Source: Chloroflexota bacterium
GTDB lineage: Bacteria > Chloroflexota > Dehalococcoidia > Lucifugimonadales > JADFKI01
Length of the DNA: 50,260 nt
Assembly: GCA_009840355.1 (NCBI GenBank)
Contig: VXNZ01000044.1
Span: forward strand, 1 to 50,260
Direction: 5' to 3'
Position 1 is the first letter of the stretch. Every line of letters begins with the position of its first letter. Shown here in pieces: positions 25,527 through 34,147 of the stretch. The notes beneath the pieces were generated by a model, which worked only from the letters and a program-made list of their open reading frames with translations, was not told the DNA's origin and did not search any database. Made by a program: the position numbers and the translations under genes.

Positions 25527-25709
25527 ATGGCAAACAAACTATCGGTAACTTGGAAGGTCAGCGGGATAGGCTATAAGCGAGACCAGCGCCGCACCATCGA
25601 GGCGCTAGGACTTCGCAAGCTTCACCAGACAGTCGTTCACGACGATACGCCATCCATTCGAGGCATGGTGTTCAAGGTGCGCCACCTAGTCGAGGTCGAA
25701 GAGGTATAG
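25527..25709 (+). CDS. rpmD: 50S ribosomal protein L30
   Basis: The 60-residue protein is L30, a small peripheral 50S component absent from some lineages. [31 protein letters not shown] and the end [10 protein letters not shown]-like pattern (here [11 protein letters not shown]) are diagnostic. ATG 25527. Unlike the tight spacing elsewhere, it is flanked by gaps of about 125 bases on each side. Confidence 0.95.
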   Translation: MANKLSVTWKVSGIGYKRDQRRTIEALGLRKLHQTVVHDDTPSIRGMVFKVRHLVEVEEV

Positions 25710-25836
25710 TCGCTGCCGAAAAGACGGCGCGACCTACCACGCATATTCACGAATACTGCACGAATATCCAGGCCATAACGAAGAATCACCTTCCAACGAA
25801 CAGATTACAAGCAAGCACTCTGCAACAGGACAGAAA

Positions 25837-26286
25837 ATGCAACAGCAAGATTTCAGGCCGCCGGCGGGCGCGAAGAAGGCGCGGCGACGGCGCGGACGCG
25901 GCGACAGCAGCGGCTACGGCAGTTTCGCCGGACGCGGCATGAAAGGGCAAAACTCCCGCAGCGGCGGCGGCGTGCGACCCAACTTCGAGGGTGGTCAGCT
26001 ACCACTCACCAAGAAACTGCCGTTCATTCGCGGCTTCACGAACATTTGGCGCGTGGATTACAACGTGGTCAATGTCGAAAAGCTCGCCGCTGAGTTTGAG
26101 GCAAACAGCGAAGTCAGCCCGGAGACGCTGCGCGAATCCGGCGTGCTGCGGACGCTCAACAAACCTGTGAAGATTCTCGGACGCGGCGAAATTGACATCC
26201 CGCTTACGGTCACGGCGCACAAGTTCTCCGCATCAGCGCGGCAGAAGATCGAAGCCGCAGGCGGAAGCGTTAGGGAGACAGGCTGA
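25837..26286 (+). CDS. rplO: 50S ribosomal protein L15
   Basis: L15 is a late-assembly 50S protein. It has 149 residues. The N-terminal glycine/arginine-rich part (RRGRGDSSGYGSFAGRGMKG) with GVRPNFEGGQLPLTKKLP is typical, as is the C-terminal AHKFSASARQKIEAAGGSV. The stop TGA overlaps the secY ATG by one base. Confidence 0.97.
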   Translation: MQQQDFRPPAGAKKARRRRGRGDSSGYGSFAGRGMKGQNSRSGGGVRPNFEGGQLPLTKKLPFIRGFTNIWRVDYNVVNVEKLAAEFEANSEVSPETLRESGVLRTLNKPVKILGRGEIDIPLTVTAHKFSASARQKIEAAGGSVRETG

Positions 26287-27626
26287 TGATGCGCCAAGCG
26301 CCGGCGGCACGGCAGGATGCGGTCTCACGGCCGCAGCTTATCCAGTCTATGATCGACGCCATGCGCGTCCCGGACCTGCGCGGCAAGATTCTGTTCACGC
26401 TGGCGATGCTGGTCGTGTTCCGCTTTGTGGCGCATGTGCCAGTGCCGGGTGTTGACCCACAGGCGCTATCGCAGGCGTTCGAGTCGCAGGCGCTGCTCGG
26501 CTTCTTAGACCTTTTCAGCGGCGGCGCGCTCGCAAACCTGAGCGTTGCGGCGCTGGGCGTGTATCCCTACATCACATCGTCCATCGTGATGCAGATACTC
26601 GTACCGGTCATACCAAGCCTGAAGGCGCTCTCACAGGAAGGTGAGTACGGCCGGCAGAAAATCAACCAGTTCACGCACTACCTCGCCGTGCCAATCGCCG
26701 CGCTTCAAGCGTGGGGGCAGCTCACATTGCTGCAGCAGGCGGGCGTGCTGCCATTCATCGATTTCGGCTTCAATCTGCCCACGCTGGCAATGGTCGCATC
26801 GATGATCGCGGGCACGATGTTCCTGGTATGGCTGGGCGAGCTCATAACCGAGCGCGGACTGGGCAACGGCATCTCGCTCATCATATTCGGCGGCATCGTG
26901 GCGAGTTTCCCACGAATCATCGGTCAAGGTTTGCTGCAAAGTCAGCAGGGCGAGGGACTGCTGCTACTGGCGGCGTTCACCTTCATCGTAATCTATGCCA
27001 TTGTGCTGTTCACCGAAGCGCAGCGGCGCGTTCCGGTACAGTACGGGCGCAGCGTGTTCCGTGGCGGCAGGATGCAGCGGCAATCCGGCTCCACATTCCT
27101 GCCCTTGCGCGTGAACTCGGCTGGCATGATTCCGCTTATTTTCGCGTTTTCCATCGTCATTCTGCCCGGCACGATTGCCAGCTACTTCCGAAACCCGCTG
27201 AGCGACGACTTCGGTTCGCGCATCGCGCGGTTCTTCGCGGACAGCCTAGACCCGTCGGCGTTCCCATACTGGGCGCTGGTGTTCGTCTTAGTCGTGATAT
27301 TCACCTTCTTCTACACGCTGGTAACCTTCCAGCAACAGGACTTATCGGGCAACCTACAGCGAAACGGCGGCTTCATCCCCGGCATCAGACCCGGTCAGCC
27401 GACGCAGGATTATCTGACGCGCGTGCTGGTGCGAATCACCTGGGGCGGCGCTCTGTTCTTGGGCATCGTCGCCATCCTACCCTTCTTCGTAACATACGCC
27501 ACCGATGTGCGCTCTCTCACGCTCAGCAGCACGAGCCTGCTCATCATGGTGGGCGTCGCCCTCGACACGATGCGACAATTGGAAGCCCAGCTCCTGATGC
27601 GTAACTACGAAGGGTTTATCAGATAG
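26286..27626 (+). CDS. secY: Preprotein translocase subunit SecY
   Basis: SecY is the channel of the general secretion pathway in the cytoplasmic membrane, working with SecE, SecG and SecA. The 446-residue protein has about ten hydrophobic segments. Recognisable are the N-terminal RVPDLRGKILFTLAMLVVFR, the plug region near FLDLFSGGALANLSVAALG, ITERGLGNGISLIIFGG, the FTEAQRRVPVQYG loop, and the C-terminal STSLLIMVGVALDTMRQLEAQLLMRNYEGF. ATG 26286 overlaps the rplO stop by one base; ATG 26289 is an equally possible start. Followed after 111 bases by adk. Confidence 0.98.
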   Translation: MMRQAPAARQDAVSRPQLIQSMIDAMRVPDLRGKILFTLAMLVVFRFVAHVPVPGVDPQALSQAFESQALLGFLDLFSGGALANLSVAALGVYPYITSSIVMQILVPVIPSLKALSQEGEYGRQKINQFTHYLAVPIAALQAWGQLTLLQQAGVLPFIDFGFNLPTLAMVASMIAGTMFLVWLGELITERGLGNGISLIIFGGIVASFPRIIGQGLLQSQQGEGLLLLAAFTFIVIYAIVLFTEAQRRVPVQYGRSVFRGGRMQRQSGSTFLPLRVNSAGMIPLIFAFSIVILPGTIASYFRNPLSDDFGSRIARFFADSLDPSAFPYWALVFVLVVIFTFFYTLVTFQQQDLSGNLQRNGGFIPGIRPGQPTQDYLTRVLVRITWGGALFLGIVAILPFFVTYATDVRSLTLSSTSLLIMVGVALDTMRQLEAQLLMRNYEGFIR

Positions 27627-27737
27627 GCTGAGGTGGGCATAGCTCGGCTCATTCGCATACGAACCCTCCTATCAAGGGGGTATAAGACACATAACAGGTA
27701 GATAGGCGCAGAGCGCCGAATAGGGAAACAAGCGTAA

Positions 27738-28376
27738 GTGAAAGTCATACTCTTGGGACCGCCGGGCGCGGGCAAAGGGACACAAGCGGCGCGTGTCGCC
27801 GACGAACTGGGCGTGACACGCGCGGCGTCGGGCGACTTGTTCCGCGAAAACCTGCGCAACGAGACGGAGTTGGGCTTGCTCGCCAAGTCGTACATGGACA
27901 AGGGCGAGCTGGTGCCGGACGATGTCACAATACGGCTGGTCATGTCGTGGATTAATGCGCCAGAGCAGGACGGCGGCTTCGTACTGGACGGCTTCCCGCG
28001 CACACTACCGCAAGCGGAAGCGCTCGATAGCGCGCTAGAGCCGAGCGGCGGTCTAGACCGCGTGCTGTATGTCAATGTTGCGGCAGACGAACTAGTGCGG
28101 CGGCTCGCCGGACGCTTCATCTGCCCTATATGCCAAACGCCGTATCACCTGCTAGCATCACCGCCCAAAATCGAGGGCAGGTGCGACTTCGAAGGCGGCG
28201 TACTTTACCAGCGAGACGACGACAAGCCAGAAGTGGTAAAAAATAGGCTGCGGGTCTATTTCGATGAGACTGAGCCGCTCGTGGGACACTACCGTGGTTC
28301 CGGCGTGCTGCGCGAGATTGACGGAAAAGGCACAATTGACGCCGTTGGCGCCCAACTCGTGGACGCGCTCCGCTGA
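27738..28376 (+). CDS. adk: Adenylate kinase
   Basis: Adenylate kinase interconverts ATP plus AMP and two ADP. The 212-residue long form has the P-loop GPPGAGKGT (residues 7-15), the AMP-site DGFPRT (84-89), and a LID domain with zinc ligands Cys129, Cys132 and Cys149. The fourth ligand, often Asp or Cys, is Glu152 here. GTG 27738 is the start, giving the family N-terminus KVILLGPPGAGKG. Its position between secY and map is the classic one. The map gene seems to have its own promoter downstream. Confidence 0.98.
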   Translation: MKVILLGPPGAGKGTQAARVADELGVTRAASGDLFRENLRNETELGLLAKSYMDKGELVPDDVTIRLVMSWINAPEQDGGFVLDGFPRTLPQAEALDSALEPSGGLDRVLYVNVAADELVRRLAGRFICPICQTPYHLLASPPKIEGRCDFEGGVLYQRDDDKPEVVKNRLRVYFDETEPLVGHYRGSGVLREIDGKGTIDAVGAQLVDALR

Positions 28377-28404
28377 AACGGCTACGCAATGCGTAAACTT
28401 AATT

Positions 28405-28413
28405 TGCTATAAT
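28405..28413 (+). promoter_or_regulatory. Extended -10 promoter before map
   Basis: TGCTATAAT, a perfect -10 with the TGn extension, lies 30 bases before ATG 28444. No good -35 is present. It could give map and the downstream ribosomal genes an extra start of transcription. Confidence 0.5.
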
Positions 28414-28443
28414 AAATGTTCGGGATTAGCATTGCAGTGAAAG

Positions 28444-29247
28444 ATGATTACCTTGCGGCAAAGAGCAGATGGCATAACGATTAAGTCAGACCGAGAGATT
28501 GGTCTAATGCGGCAGGCTGGCAAGGTCGTCGCGGAAGCCAAATTTCACGTTAAGGAGGCGGTCAGGCCCGGCGTAACCACCGGCGAGCTGGACCAAATCG
28601 CCGAAGATGTGATACGCAAGATGGGTGCTATTCCGGCATTCAAGGGATATGACGCCGGCGGACCGACTCCCTTTAGCGGCACGATTTGCGCTTCGGTAAA
28701 CGAGGAGATTGTACACGGCATCCCGGGCAGCAGAGTTCTGCAAGACGGGGACATATTCAGCGTGGATGTCGGCGCGATAGTCAAGGGCTTTCACGGCGAC
28801 AGCGCATTCACCGTAGGCGTAGGCGACATATCGGACGAAGCGCAGCGGCTAATCGACGACACGCGCGAATCCCTGAAGCGCGCCATAGCGCAGGCAAAGG
28901 TGGGAGCGCGCGTAGGCGACATCGGCAACGCGGTGCAGACTTACGCCGAAGGTCTAGGATACGGCGTGGTGCGCAAGTATGTCGGACACGGCATCGGGCG
29001 CTCGTTGCACGAAAATCCGCAAGTTCCGAACTACGGCAGACCGGGACGCGGAGCGCTGCTCAGAAAGGGTATGGCAATCGCCATCGAACCTATGCTGAAC
29101 ATCGGCACAAGGGAGACTTTGGAGCTTCCGGACGGCTGGACTGTCGTCACCGCGGACGGCAAACTTTCGGCGCACTTTGAGGACACTATAGCGATAACGC
29201 AGAAGGGACCCGAAGTGCTGACTACGCCGGAAGGGTATTACTTTTAG
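28444..29247 (+). CDS. map: Methionine aminopeptidase type I
   Basis: This enzyme removes the first Met from new proteins. All five metal ligands are visible: Asp108 (FSVDVGAI), Asp119 (HGDSAF), His182 (VGHGIG), Glu215 (AIEPML) and Glu246 (HFEDTIAI). His91 in VHGIPG is the substrate-contact histidine. At 267 residues it has about ten extra N-terminal residues before TIKSDREIGLMRQAG. It follows adk by 67 bases, with a likely promoter in between. Confidence 0.98.
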   Translation: MITLRQRADGITIKSDREIGLMRQAGKVVAEAKFHVKEAVRPGVTTGELDQIAEDVIRKMGAIPAFKGYDAGGPTPFSGTICASVNEEIVHGIPGSRVLQDGDIFSVDVGAIVKGFHGDSAFTVGVGDISDEAQRLIDDTRESLKRAIAQAKVGARVGDIGNAVQTYAEGLGYGVVRKYVGHGIGRSLHENPQVPNYGRPGRGALLRKGMAIAIEPMLNIGTRETLELPDGWTVVTADGKLSAHFEDTIAITQKGPEVLTTPEGYYF

Positions 29248-29369
29248 AACGAACCTACCCGCAGCAATGGTAAAGGCAATAGCCAAGAATACGATTGGCG
29301 GGAAAACGAAATGACAACGGGCGAGCGGACGAAGAACGCCGCCCACGAATGGCACTCAAGGGAGAGTGT

Positions 29370-29588
29370 ATGCCAAAAAGGGAAACCATCGAGGTCGAAG
29401 GCACTGTAACGGAGTCTCTGCCTAACGCCAGTTTCCGCGTGGAGCTGGCTAATGGGCACGAAGTGATGGCGTATGTGTCCGGCAAAATACGCATCAACTT
29501 CATTCGAGTACTGCCCGGCGACAAAGTTCTGGTGGAACTGTCGCCCTACGATCTCGCAAGGGGCAGGATAACCTACCGCTTCAAGTAA
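29370..29588 (+). CDS. infA: Translation initiation factor IF-1
   Basis: IF-1 binds the 30S A site during initiation. ATG 29370 gives 72 residues, the exact usual size: [28 protein letters not shown] and the end [20 protein letters not shown] lies just upstream. An in-frame upstream start at 29295 would add a leader with no family match. A structured 170-base spacer follows. Confidence 0.98.
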   Translation: MPKRETIEVEGTVTESLPNASFRVELANGHEVMAYVSGKIRINFIRVLPGDKVLVELSPYDLARGRITYRFK

Positions 29589-29608
29589 CCACAATCGGGC
29601 TGTCCGCA

Positions 29609-29696
29609 ATGCCCAAAATGCCATGCCAAGCGCATGGTGGGGCATGTTCACACTTCATACGGGGCAAATCTGCAAGATTCGCCTGATTTGCGCCCC
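29609..29696 (+). promoter_or_regulatory. Structured leader upstream of rpmJ-rpsM-rpsK
   Basis: Nested and sequential hairpins occupy the infA-rpmJ spacer. ATGCCC (29609-29614) pairs with GGGCAT (29640-29645), enclosing CCATGC (29621-29626) with GCATGG (29632-29637). Next, GGGGCAAATC (29661-29670) pairs with GATTTGCGCCCC (29685-29696) apart from a two-base bulge. There is no T-run. In E. coli the alpha operon leader is the target of its repressor S4; rpsD is downstream here, so this may be such a leader. Confidence 0.45.
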
Positions 29697-29758
29697 AATC
29701 GCGCGCTGATTAGGCGGAATTTGGCAGTGGATATGCGGCAGCAGGAAAGGCAATCAGC

Positions 29759-29872
29759 ATGAAAGTATCAGCATCGGTCAAAATCAGGTGCGCCAAGTGC
29801 CGCGTGATAAGGCGGCGCGGCAGAGTTCTGATTATTTGCGAGAATCCGAAGCACAAGCAGCGTCAAGGCTAG
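29759..29872 (+). CDS. rpmJ: 50S ribosomal protein L36
   Basis: A 37-residue ribosomal protein. Translating from ATG 29759 gives [20 protein letters not shown], then [17 protein letters not shown] and TAG (29870-29872). Cys11, Cys14, Cys27 and His32 are the usual zinc ligands, so it is the zinc form. The length matches the family exactly. AGGAAAGG lies just upstream. rpsM follows after 10 bases. Confidence 0.97.
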   Translation: MKVSASVKIRCAKCRVIRRRGRVLIICENPKHKQRQG

Positions 29873-29882
29873 GAGGGACGCA

Positions 29883-30266
29883 ATGGCGATTGTATCCGGC
29901 GTAAATATCCCCGACAACAAGCGCGTGGAAATCTCCTTGCGCAGTATCTACGGCATTGGTCCCTATCAGGCGAAGGACATCGTGGACAAGGCAGGCATCG
30001 TGGGCAATCCGCGAGTGCGCGAACTCGACGAGACCGACCTGACGCGAATCAGGGAAATCGTTGACCGCGAGAAGATGGTCGAAGGCGACCTGCGGCGCGA
30101 GGTGGACATGAACATTCGCCGCCTGATGGATGTGGGCACATACCGCGGCTTGCGCCACCGGCGTGGACTACCATCGCGCGGGCAGCGCACACGCACGAAC
30201 GCCCGCACCAAGCGCGGCAGACGCCAGACCGTAGCCGGACGCGGCCAGCGCTCCACTACCAAGTAG
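29883..30266 (+). CDS. rpsM: 30S ribosomal protein S13
   Basis: S13 is a head protein that contacts P-site tRNA and bridges to L5. It has 127 residues. [42 protein letters not shown] and the basic end [12 protein letters not shown] are typical. AGGAGGG lies just before ATG 29883, a strong site. Confidence 0.97.
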   Translation: MAIVSGVNIPDNKRVEISLRSIYGIGPYQAKDIVDKAGIVGNPRVRELDETDLTRIREIVDREKMVEGDLRREVDMNIRRLMDVGTYRGLRHRRGLPSRGQRTRTNARTKRGRRQTVAGRGQRSTTK

Positions 30267-30323
30267 CGCGCCAATTGCACAATTTTATCTCTACGGACAA
30301 CAATCACGGAAAGGCAAGGCAGA

Positions 30324-30710
30324 ATGCCGCGAAGACCGCGAACCAGGCGCAGAGAGCGCAGGTCCATCCCAATCGGGAAGGCATACATACAATCCACATT
30401 TAACAACACAATAATCACGCTGGTGGACCCGGAAGGCAATGTCATCTGCTGGGGCAGCTCAGGCACGGCAGGCTTTCGCGGATCGCGTAAGTCAACGGCG
30501 TTCGCCGCACAGCGCGCCGCAGAAGACGCAGCGCGCAAAGCCCGCGACAACGGATTGCGCCAAATAGAAGTCTTCGTCAGGGGACCCGGCGCCGGCAGAG
30601 AGGCCGCTATCCGCACGCTGCAAGCGCAAGGCTTGCTGGTAACGAGCATCCGCGATGTTACGCCCATCCCGCACAACGGCGCGCGACCTCGCAAGCGGCG
30701 GCGCGTATAG
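30324..30710 (+). CDS. rpsK: 30S ribosomal protein S11
   Basis: S11 lies on the 30S platform beside the Shine-Dalgarno helix. It has 128 residues. [39 protein letters not shown] and [17 protein letters not shown] are diagnostic. The next gene, starting 27 bases after its stop, is an unrelated membrane protein rather than rpsD. Confidence 0.97.
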   Translation: MPRRPRTRRRERRSIPIGKAYIQSTFNNTIITLVDPEGNVICWGSSGTAGFRGSRKSTAFAAQRAAEDAARKARDNGLRQIEVFVRGPGAGREAAIRTLQAQGLLVTSIRDVTPIPHNGARPRKRRRV

Positions 30711-30737
30711 CCGCAGCAAAGCGAACAGGCATAACAA

Positions 30738-31697
30738 GTGGAACAGCCGGAGCAGCCCACACATCAGTCACCGTTCAAACGCAGCCCGTTCGAGATTGTC
30801 GGGGAGTGCCTCGGCATCTATGCCAGACACTTTCGGAAACTCTTCCTGATTGCGCTGATAGTCCAAGTTCCTTTGGCAGTCTTGGGGTTCGCTATGGCGG
30901 ACAGTCTGCCCGAGGCAGAAGACCTAGAGCGCCTTCAAGTCAACTTCATGGGCGACCCGCGAGCGTCCTTACCGGAGACTGCGACGTATTCGATGACGGA
31001 TACGCAGGAACTACCCGAACCTCTGACAAGCGATGAGATTGTCGGATTTGCGACTTCGGTGGCTAGTTTGTTCATCGCAACGCTGATCCTGCAAACCTTC
31101 GCAAGCGGGGTAACCGTAGTGGCGGTTGCTATGCAGTACGCAACCGGACGGATAGATGTAGGCGTGTGCTATGGCAGGGCTTGGTGGCGAGTGCTTTCGC
31201 TTGTCATTCTAGGTTTGTTGCTGTTTGGCTTAATCGTGCTAATGGTAGCGGGCTTAGTGCTGTTCATTGTGCCCGGCATAGTCATAATTGTGCTGATAAT
31301 CTACTGGTCTGTGGATGTGTCGGCGGTTGTGATAGAAGGCTACAAACCGATGTCGGCATTGAAGCGAAGTTTTGAGTTGGTGCGCGGAAATTGGTGGAGA
31401 ACATTCGCGGCATTGATACTGATGACGCTTGTAGTCTTTGGACTGTCTATCGTGTTGACGCTGCTGCTAACAGTTCCGATGATGCTAATAGGAAATGAAG
31501 GGGTTATAACGCAGGCGGCGAATGCGCTACTAGGAATGCTGACGAATGCGATTGTTGTACCGATAGCCGCAACTGTCGGCGCACTGATATACCTCGACCT
31601 GCGAGCGCGCAAAGAAGACTACGACATAGACACGCTAAGCCAAGAACTGGGCTTCGCGCCGCGAAACGGAAGTCAACCTGATTTACAGGATGGATAG
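30738..31697 (+). CDS. Multi-pass membrane protein (GPDPase_memb/DUF7544-like)
   Basis: A 319-residue membrane protein starting at GTG 30738. The N-terminus SPFEIVGECLGIYARHFRKLFLIALIVQVP and the later WRVLSLVILGLLL, FIVPGIVIIVLIIYWSVDVSAVVIEG, SALKRSFELVRGNWWRTF pattern match proteins annotated as glycerophosphodiesterase membrane-domain or DUF975-like. Five to six hydrophobic segments are visible. Function is unknown; such proteins are often of unknown or envelope-linked role. It is inserted between rpsK and rpsD inside the alpha operon. Its last residues (LQDG) are encoded by an ACAGGATGGATAG repeat, and two more palindromic repeats follow, so it may have arrived by insertion. Confidence 0.75.
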   Translation: MEQPEQPTHQSPFKRSPFEIVGECLGIYARHFRKLFLIALIVQVPLAVLGFAMADSLPEAEDLERLQVNFMGDPRASLPETATYSMTDTQELPEPLTSDEIVGFATSVASLFIATLILQTFASGVTVVAVAMQYATGRIDVGVCYGRAWWRVLSLVILGLLLFGLIVLMVAGLVLFIVPGIVIIVLIIYWSVDVSAVVIEGYKPMSALKRSFELVRGNWWRTFAALILMTLVVFGLSIVLTLLLTVPMMLIGNEGVITQAANALLGMLTNAIVVPIAATVGALIYLDLRARKEDYDIDTLSQELGFAPRNGSQPDLQDG

Positions 31698-31702
31698 GAT
31701 TT
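31684..31702 (+). repeat. ACAGGAT-type repeat overlapping the membrane protein stop
   Basis: TACAGGATGGATAGGATTT overlaps the end of the membrane-protein gene and supplies its stop codon TAG (31695-31697). Confidence 0.45.
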
Positions 31703-31730
31703 AGTCCCTTCCCCATTGGCGGAGAAGGCG
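31702..31730 (+). repeat. Dispersed palindromic repeat, partial copy
   Basis: TAGTCCCTTCCCCATTGGCG followed by GAGAAGGCG is the first arm and eroded second arm of the palindromic repeat. It lies 15 bases before a complete copy, in the rpsK-rpsD insertion area. Confidence 0.55.
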
Positions 31731-31742
31731 TCAAACAAAAAA

Positions 31743-31790
31743 TCCCTTCCCCTTAATGGGGGAAGAGGCTAGGATGGCGGGGCCCCCGCT
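31743..31790 (+). repeat. Dispersed palindromic repeat, complete copy
   Basis: TCCCTTCCCCTTAATGGGGG followed by AAGAGGCTAGGATGGCGGGG. CTTCCCC pairs with GGGGGAAG. It lies 37 bases before rpsD ATG and could form a strong hairpin in the mRNA ahead of rpsD. Confidence 0.65.
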
Positions 31791-31826
31791 CAACAAACAT
31801 CCTTTGGAGGGTGAAGAAGAGAAGAA

Positions 31827-32462
31827 ATGGCAAGATACACCGATGCAGTATGCCGACAGTGCCGCCGAATTGGGGAAAAACTTTACCTCAAAGGCGAGCG
31901 CTGCTACACGCCCCGATGCGCTGTGGAGCGCCGCAGGAAGCCGCCCGGAGACAGCATTCCGCGGCGCAGGCGCTCGTCCGACTGGGCGCTCCAGCTCCGT
32001 GAGAAGCAGAAGGCGCGCTTCACTTATGGCGTGCTCGAAAAGCAGTTCAGGAAGTACTTCGAGATGGCGCGGGAAAACCCCGGCGTCACCGGCGATACGC
32101 TGCTGCAGCTGCTCGAGACGCGCTTGGACAATGTGGTGTTCCGCCTTTCCTTCGCAGAGTCGCGGCAGCACGCACGCCAGCTCGTCAACCACAGCCACTT
32201 CACGGTGAACGGCAGGCGCATGGACATCCCGTCGTACCTCGTGCAGCCGGGCGATGTCATCGCTTGGAAGCGCGGTGGCTCCAACGGCAGCGTGCCGCAG
32301 TTCATCCAGGACCTGACGGAGGGTCCGCCCAAGCGGACCGTGCCTATCTGGCTGCGGCTGGACGCCGGAAAGCGCGCCGGTGAGATGGTCGCGCTTCCGG
32401 ACCCGTCCGAAATCGACACGAATATCGATGTGCGCCTAGTTGTGGAGTTCTACTCGAAGTAG
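31827..32462 (+). CDS. rpsD: 30S ribosomal protein S4
   Basis: S4 starts 30S assembly and in many bacteria represses its own operon. It has 211 residues. MARYTDAVCRQCRRIG shows the zinc-binding form, with Cys9, Cys12, Cys26 and Cys31. The S4 RNA-binding domain is RLDNVVFRLSFAESRQHARQLVNHSHFTVNGRR. Its 5' side is crowded by a repeat hairpin. The membrane-protein gene separates it from rpsK; rpoA follows normally. Confidence 0.97.
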   Translation: MARYTDAVCRQCRRIGEKLYLKGERCYTPRCAVERRRKPPGDSIPRRRRSSDWALQLREKQKARFTYGVLEKQFRKYFEMARENPGVTGDTLLQLLETRLDNVVFRLSFAESRQHARQLVNHSHFTVNGRRMDIPSYLVQPGDVIAWKRGGSNGSVPQFIQDLTEGPPKRTVPIWLRLDAGKRAGEMVALPDPSEIDTNIDVRLVVEFYSK

Positions 32463-32534
32463 CGCCGCCACTCGTCGAACTGCAATTGCACCACCGTGAT
32501 ACGGCGCTCATAGCGCGGACAGGAGATGCACTAT

Positions 32535-33563
32535 ATGGTCTTGGATTACACATTCGCACTTTCTGACATCCAAGAAGAAGAAGAAATAGAAATCACTACC
32601 GAGATAAATCAGATCGAATCCGCGGACAGGTATGGCAAGTTCGCGATCGAGCCGCTGGAGCCGGGCTTCGGCATGACGCTCGGCAATCCTCTGCGCCGCG
32701 TGCTTTACGGCTCGCTTACCGGCACGGCTATAACCTGGATTAAGATCGAAGACGTGCTGCATGAGTACGCCACGATACCCCACATGAAGGAAGAGGTCTC
32801 CGAGTTCCTGCTGAATGTCAAAGGCATTCGCCTGCGCTCCGAGACGGACCGGCCCGGCAAGTTGCGGCTGGAAGTCGCAGGTGAGGGCGAGGTGTGCGCC
32901 GCCGACATAATGGCGTCATCAAACTTCGAGGTGGTCAACCCTGAGCTGCACTTGGCGACACTCGATTCGCCGGAGGCAAAGCTCGCCGTCGAGTTCAATG
33001 TCGAACAGGGCGTCGGCTACAAGGAAGCCACAAGCGGCAGCGACCAAGTCATCGGCACGCTGCCCGTGGATGCCGTTTTCACGCCTATTCGCAAGGTCAA
33101 TTATCGCGTAGAGCCGACGCGCGTCGGGCAGCGAACCGACTACGAACGGCTCGTCATCGAAGTATGGACAGACGGCACAGTCGAACCACTCGACGCGCTG
33201 CGGCAGTCCGGCGAAGTACTGATGAACAAGTTCTTCCTGTTCGCCAAAGTGCAGATGGATTCCAGCGAGGCAGGCAGCCCGGTGCTAATTCCGAGCATAT
33301 CGCCGGAGAAGTACAACGTAACCGTCGAGACGCTGCAACTGTCATCAAGGACGCTGAACTGCCTCAAGCGCGCCGGCATCGACAAGGTTGGCGAAGTGCT
33401 TGAGAAGTCCAAGGAAGAACTGATAGCCATTCGCAACTTTGGCGAGAAGTCATACGCCGAGTTGTTCGACCAGCTTCGCGCAATGGATCTGCTGCCCGAA
33501 AATCTCGACCCGCAGAACATTGAAGAAGACGAAGAGCAAGCCGTCGCGGCCGTCGAAGAATAG
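32535..33563 (+). CDS. rpoA: DNA-directed RNA polymerase subunit alpha
   Basis: The alpha subunit starts polymerase assembly and binds activators and UP elements through its C-terminal domain. I chose ATG 32535 because AGGAG lies nine bases before it; ATG 32526 directly abuts that AGGAG. That gives 342 residues. The N-terminal dimerisation domain has FAIEPLEPGFGMTLGNPLRRVL and the C-terminal domain has SSRTLNCLKRAGIDKVGEVLEKSKEELIAIRNFG. The tail is acidic (NIEEDEEQAVAAVEE). About a normal length for bacterial alpha. Confidence 0.98.
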   Translation: MVLDYTFALSDIQEEEEIEITTEINQIESADRYGKFAIEPLEPGFGMTLGNPLRRVLYGSLTGTAITWIKIEDVLHEYATIPHMKEEVSEFLLNVKGIRLRSETDRPGKLRLEVAGEGEVCAADIMASSNFEVVNPELHLATLDSPEAKLAVEFNVEQGVGYKEATSGSDQVIGTLPVDAVFTPIRKVNYRVEPTRVGQRTDYERLVIEVWTDGTVEPLDALRQSGEVLMNKFFLFAKVQMDSSEAGSPVLIPSISPEKYNVTVETLQLSSRTLNCLKRAGIDKVGEVLEKSKEELIAIRNFGEKSYAELFDQLRAMDLLPENLDPQNIEEDEEQAVAAVEE

Positions 33564-33569
33564 CCTCAT

Positions 33570-33621
33570 GTCCCTTGACATTCCCTACCCCTAACCCCTA
33601 TGGGAAAGGTATAAGATGGGG
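33570..33621 (+). repeat. Degenerate dispersed repeat between rpoA and rplQ
   Basis: TCCCTTGACATTCCCTACCC, CTAACCCCTATGGGAAAGGT, ATAAGATGGGG in order. The trailing AAGRTGGGG arm is clear; the first arm is interrupted. Confidence 0.45.
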
Positions 33622-33687
33622 CAATCTGAAATACATTCAATAGAAATTTCCAAGACAACATACTGATTAGGAGTAGAGAGGACGACA

Positions 33688-34041
33688 ATGAGACACCGCC
33701 TCTCGGGAAGAAAGCTAAACCGCCCGACCGCGCACCGCATGCTGATGCTGCGCGGGATGGTTACGGACCTGCTCAGGCATGAGAGCATTAGGACAACGGA
33801 AGCGAAGGCGCGCGAAGTGCGCCCGCTCGCGGAGAAGGTCATTACGCGCGGCAAGCACGGGACGCTGCACGACCGCAGACAAGCCGCCGCGTTCCTGACC
33901 GACGACGATGTGCTGAGAAAGGTGTTCGACGAATTAGCCGACCGCTACGAAGACAGGCCCGGCGGCTACACGCGCATCACCAAGCTAGGACCCCGCAAGG
34001 GTGACGCCGCACCAATGGCTGTCCTAGAACTTATGCCATAG
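33688..34041 (+). CDS. rplQ: 50S ribosomal protein L17
   Basis: L17 lies near the tunnel exit. It has 117 residues. [55 protein letters not shown] and [23 protein letters not shown] are diagnostic. A GAGAGG site precedes ATG 33688. Last gene of the classic alpha operon; truA, rplM and rpsI continue the series. Confidence 0.98.
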   Translation: MRHRLSGRKLNRPTAHRMLMLRGMVTDLLRHESIRTTEAKAREVRPLAEKVITRGKHGTLHDRRQAAAFLTDDDVLRKVFDELADRYEDRPGGYTRITKLGPRKGDAAPMAVLELMP

Positions 34042-34047
34042 CGAAGT

Positions 34048-34088
34048 TCCTTCTCCCTTCGGGGAAGATTAGGATGGGGCATGGGGGC
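34048..34088 (+). repeat. Dispersed palindromic repeat between rplQ and truA
   Basis: TCCTTCTCCCTTCGGGGAAG followed by ATTAGGATGGGGCATGGGG. CTTCTCCC and GGGGAAG can pair around a short loop. The trailing TTAGGATGGGG arm is nearly perfect. Confidence 0.6.
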
Positions 34089-34147
34089 AATGAAATCGCC
34101 CACCTTCCCCTGAAAGCAACTTGCAGAACCGGAAAGCACGCCGCTAT

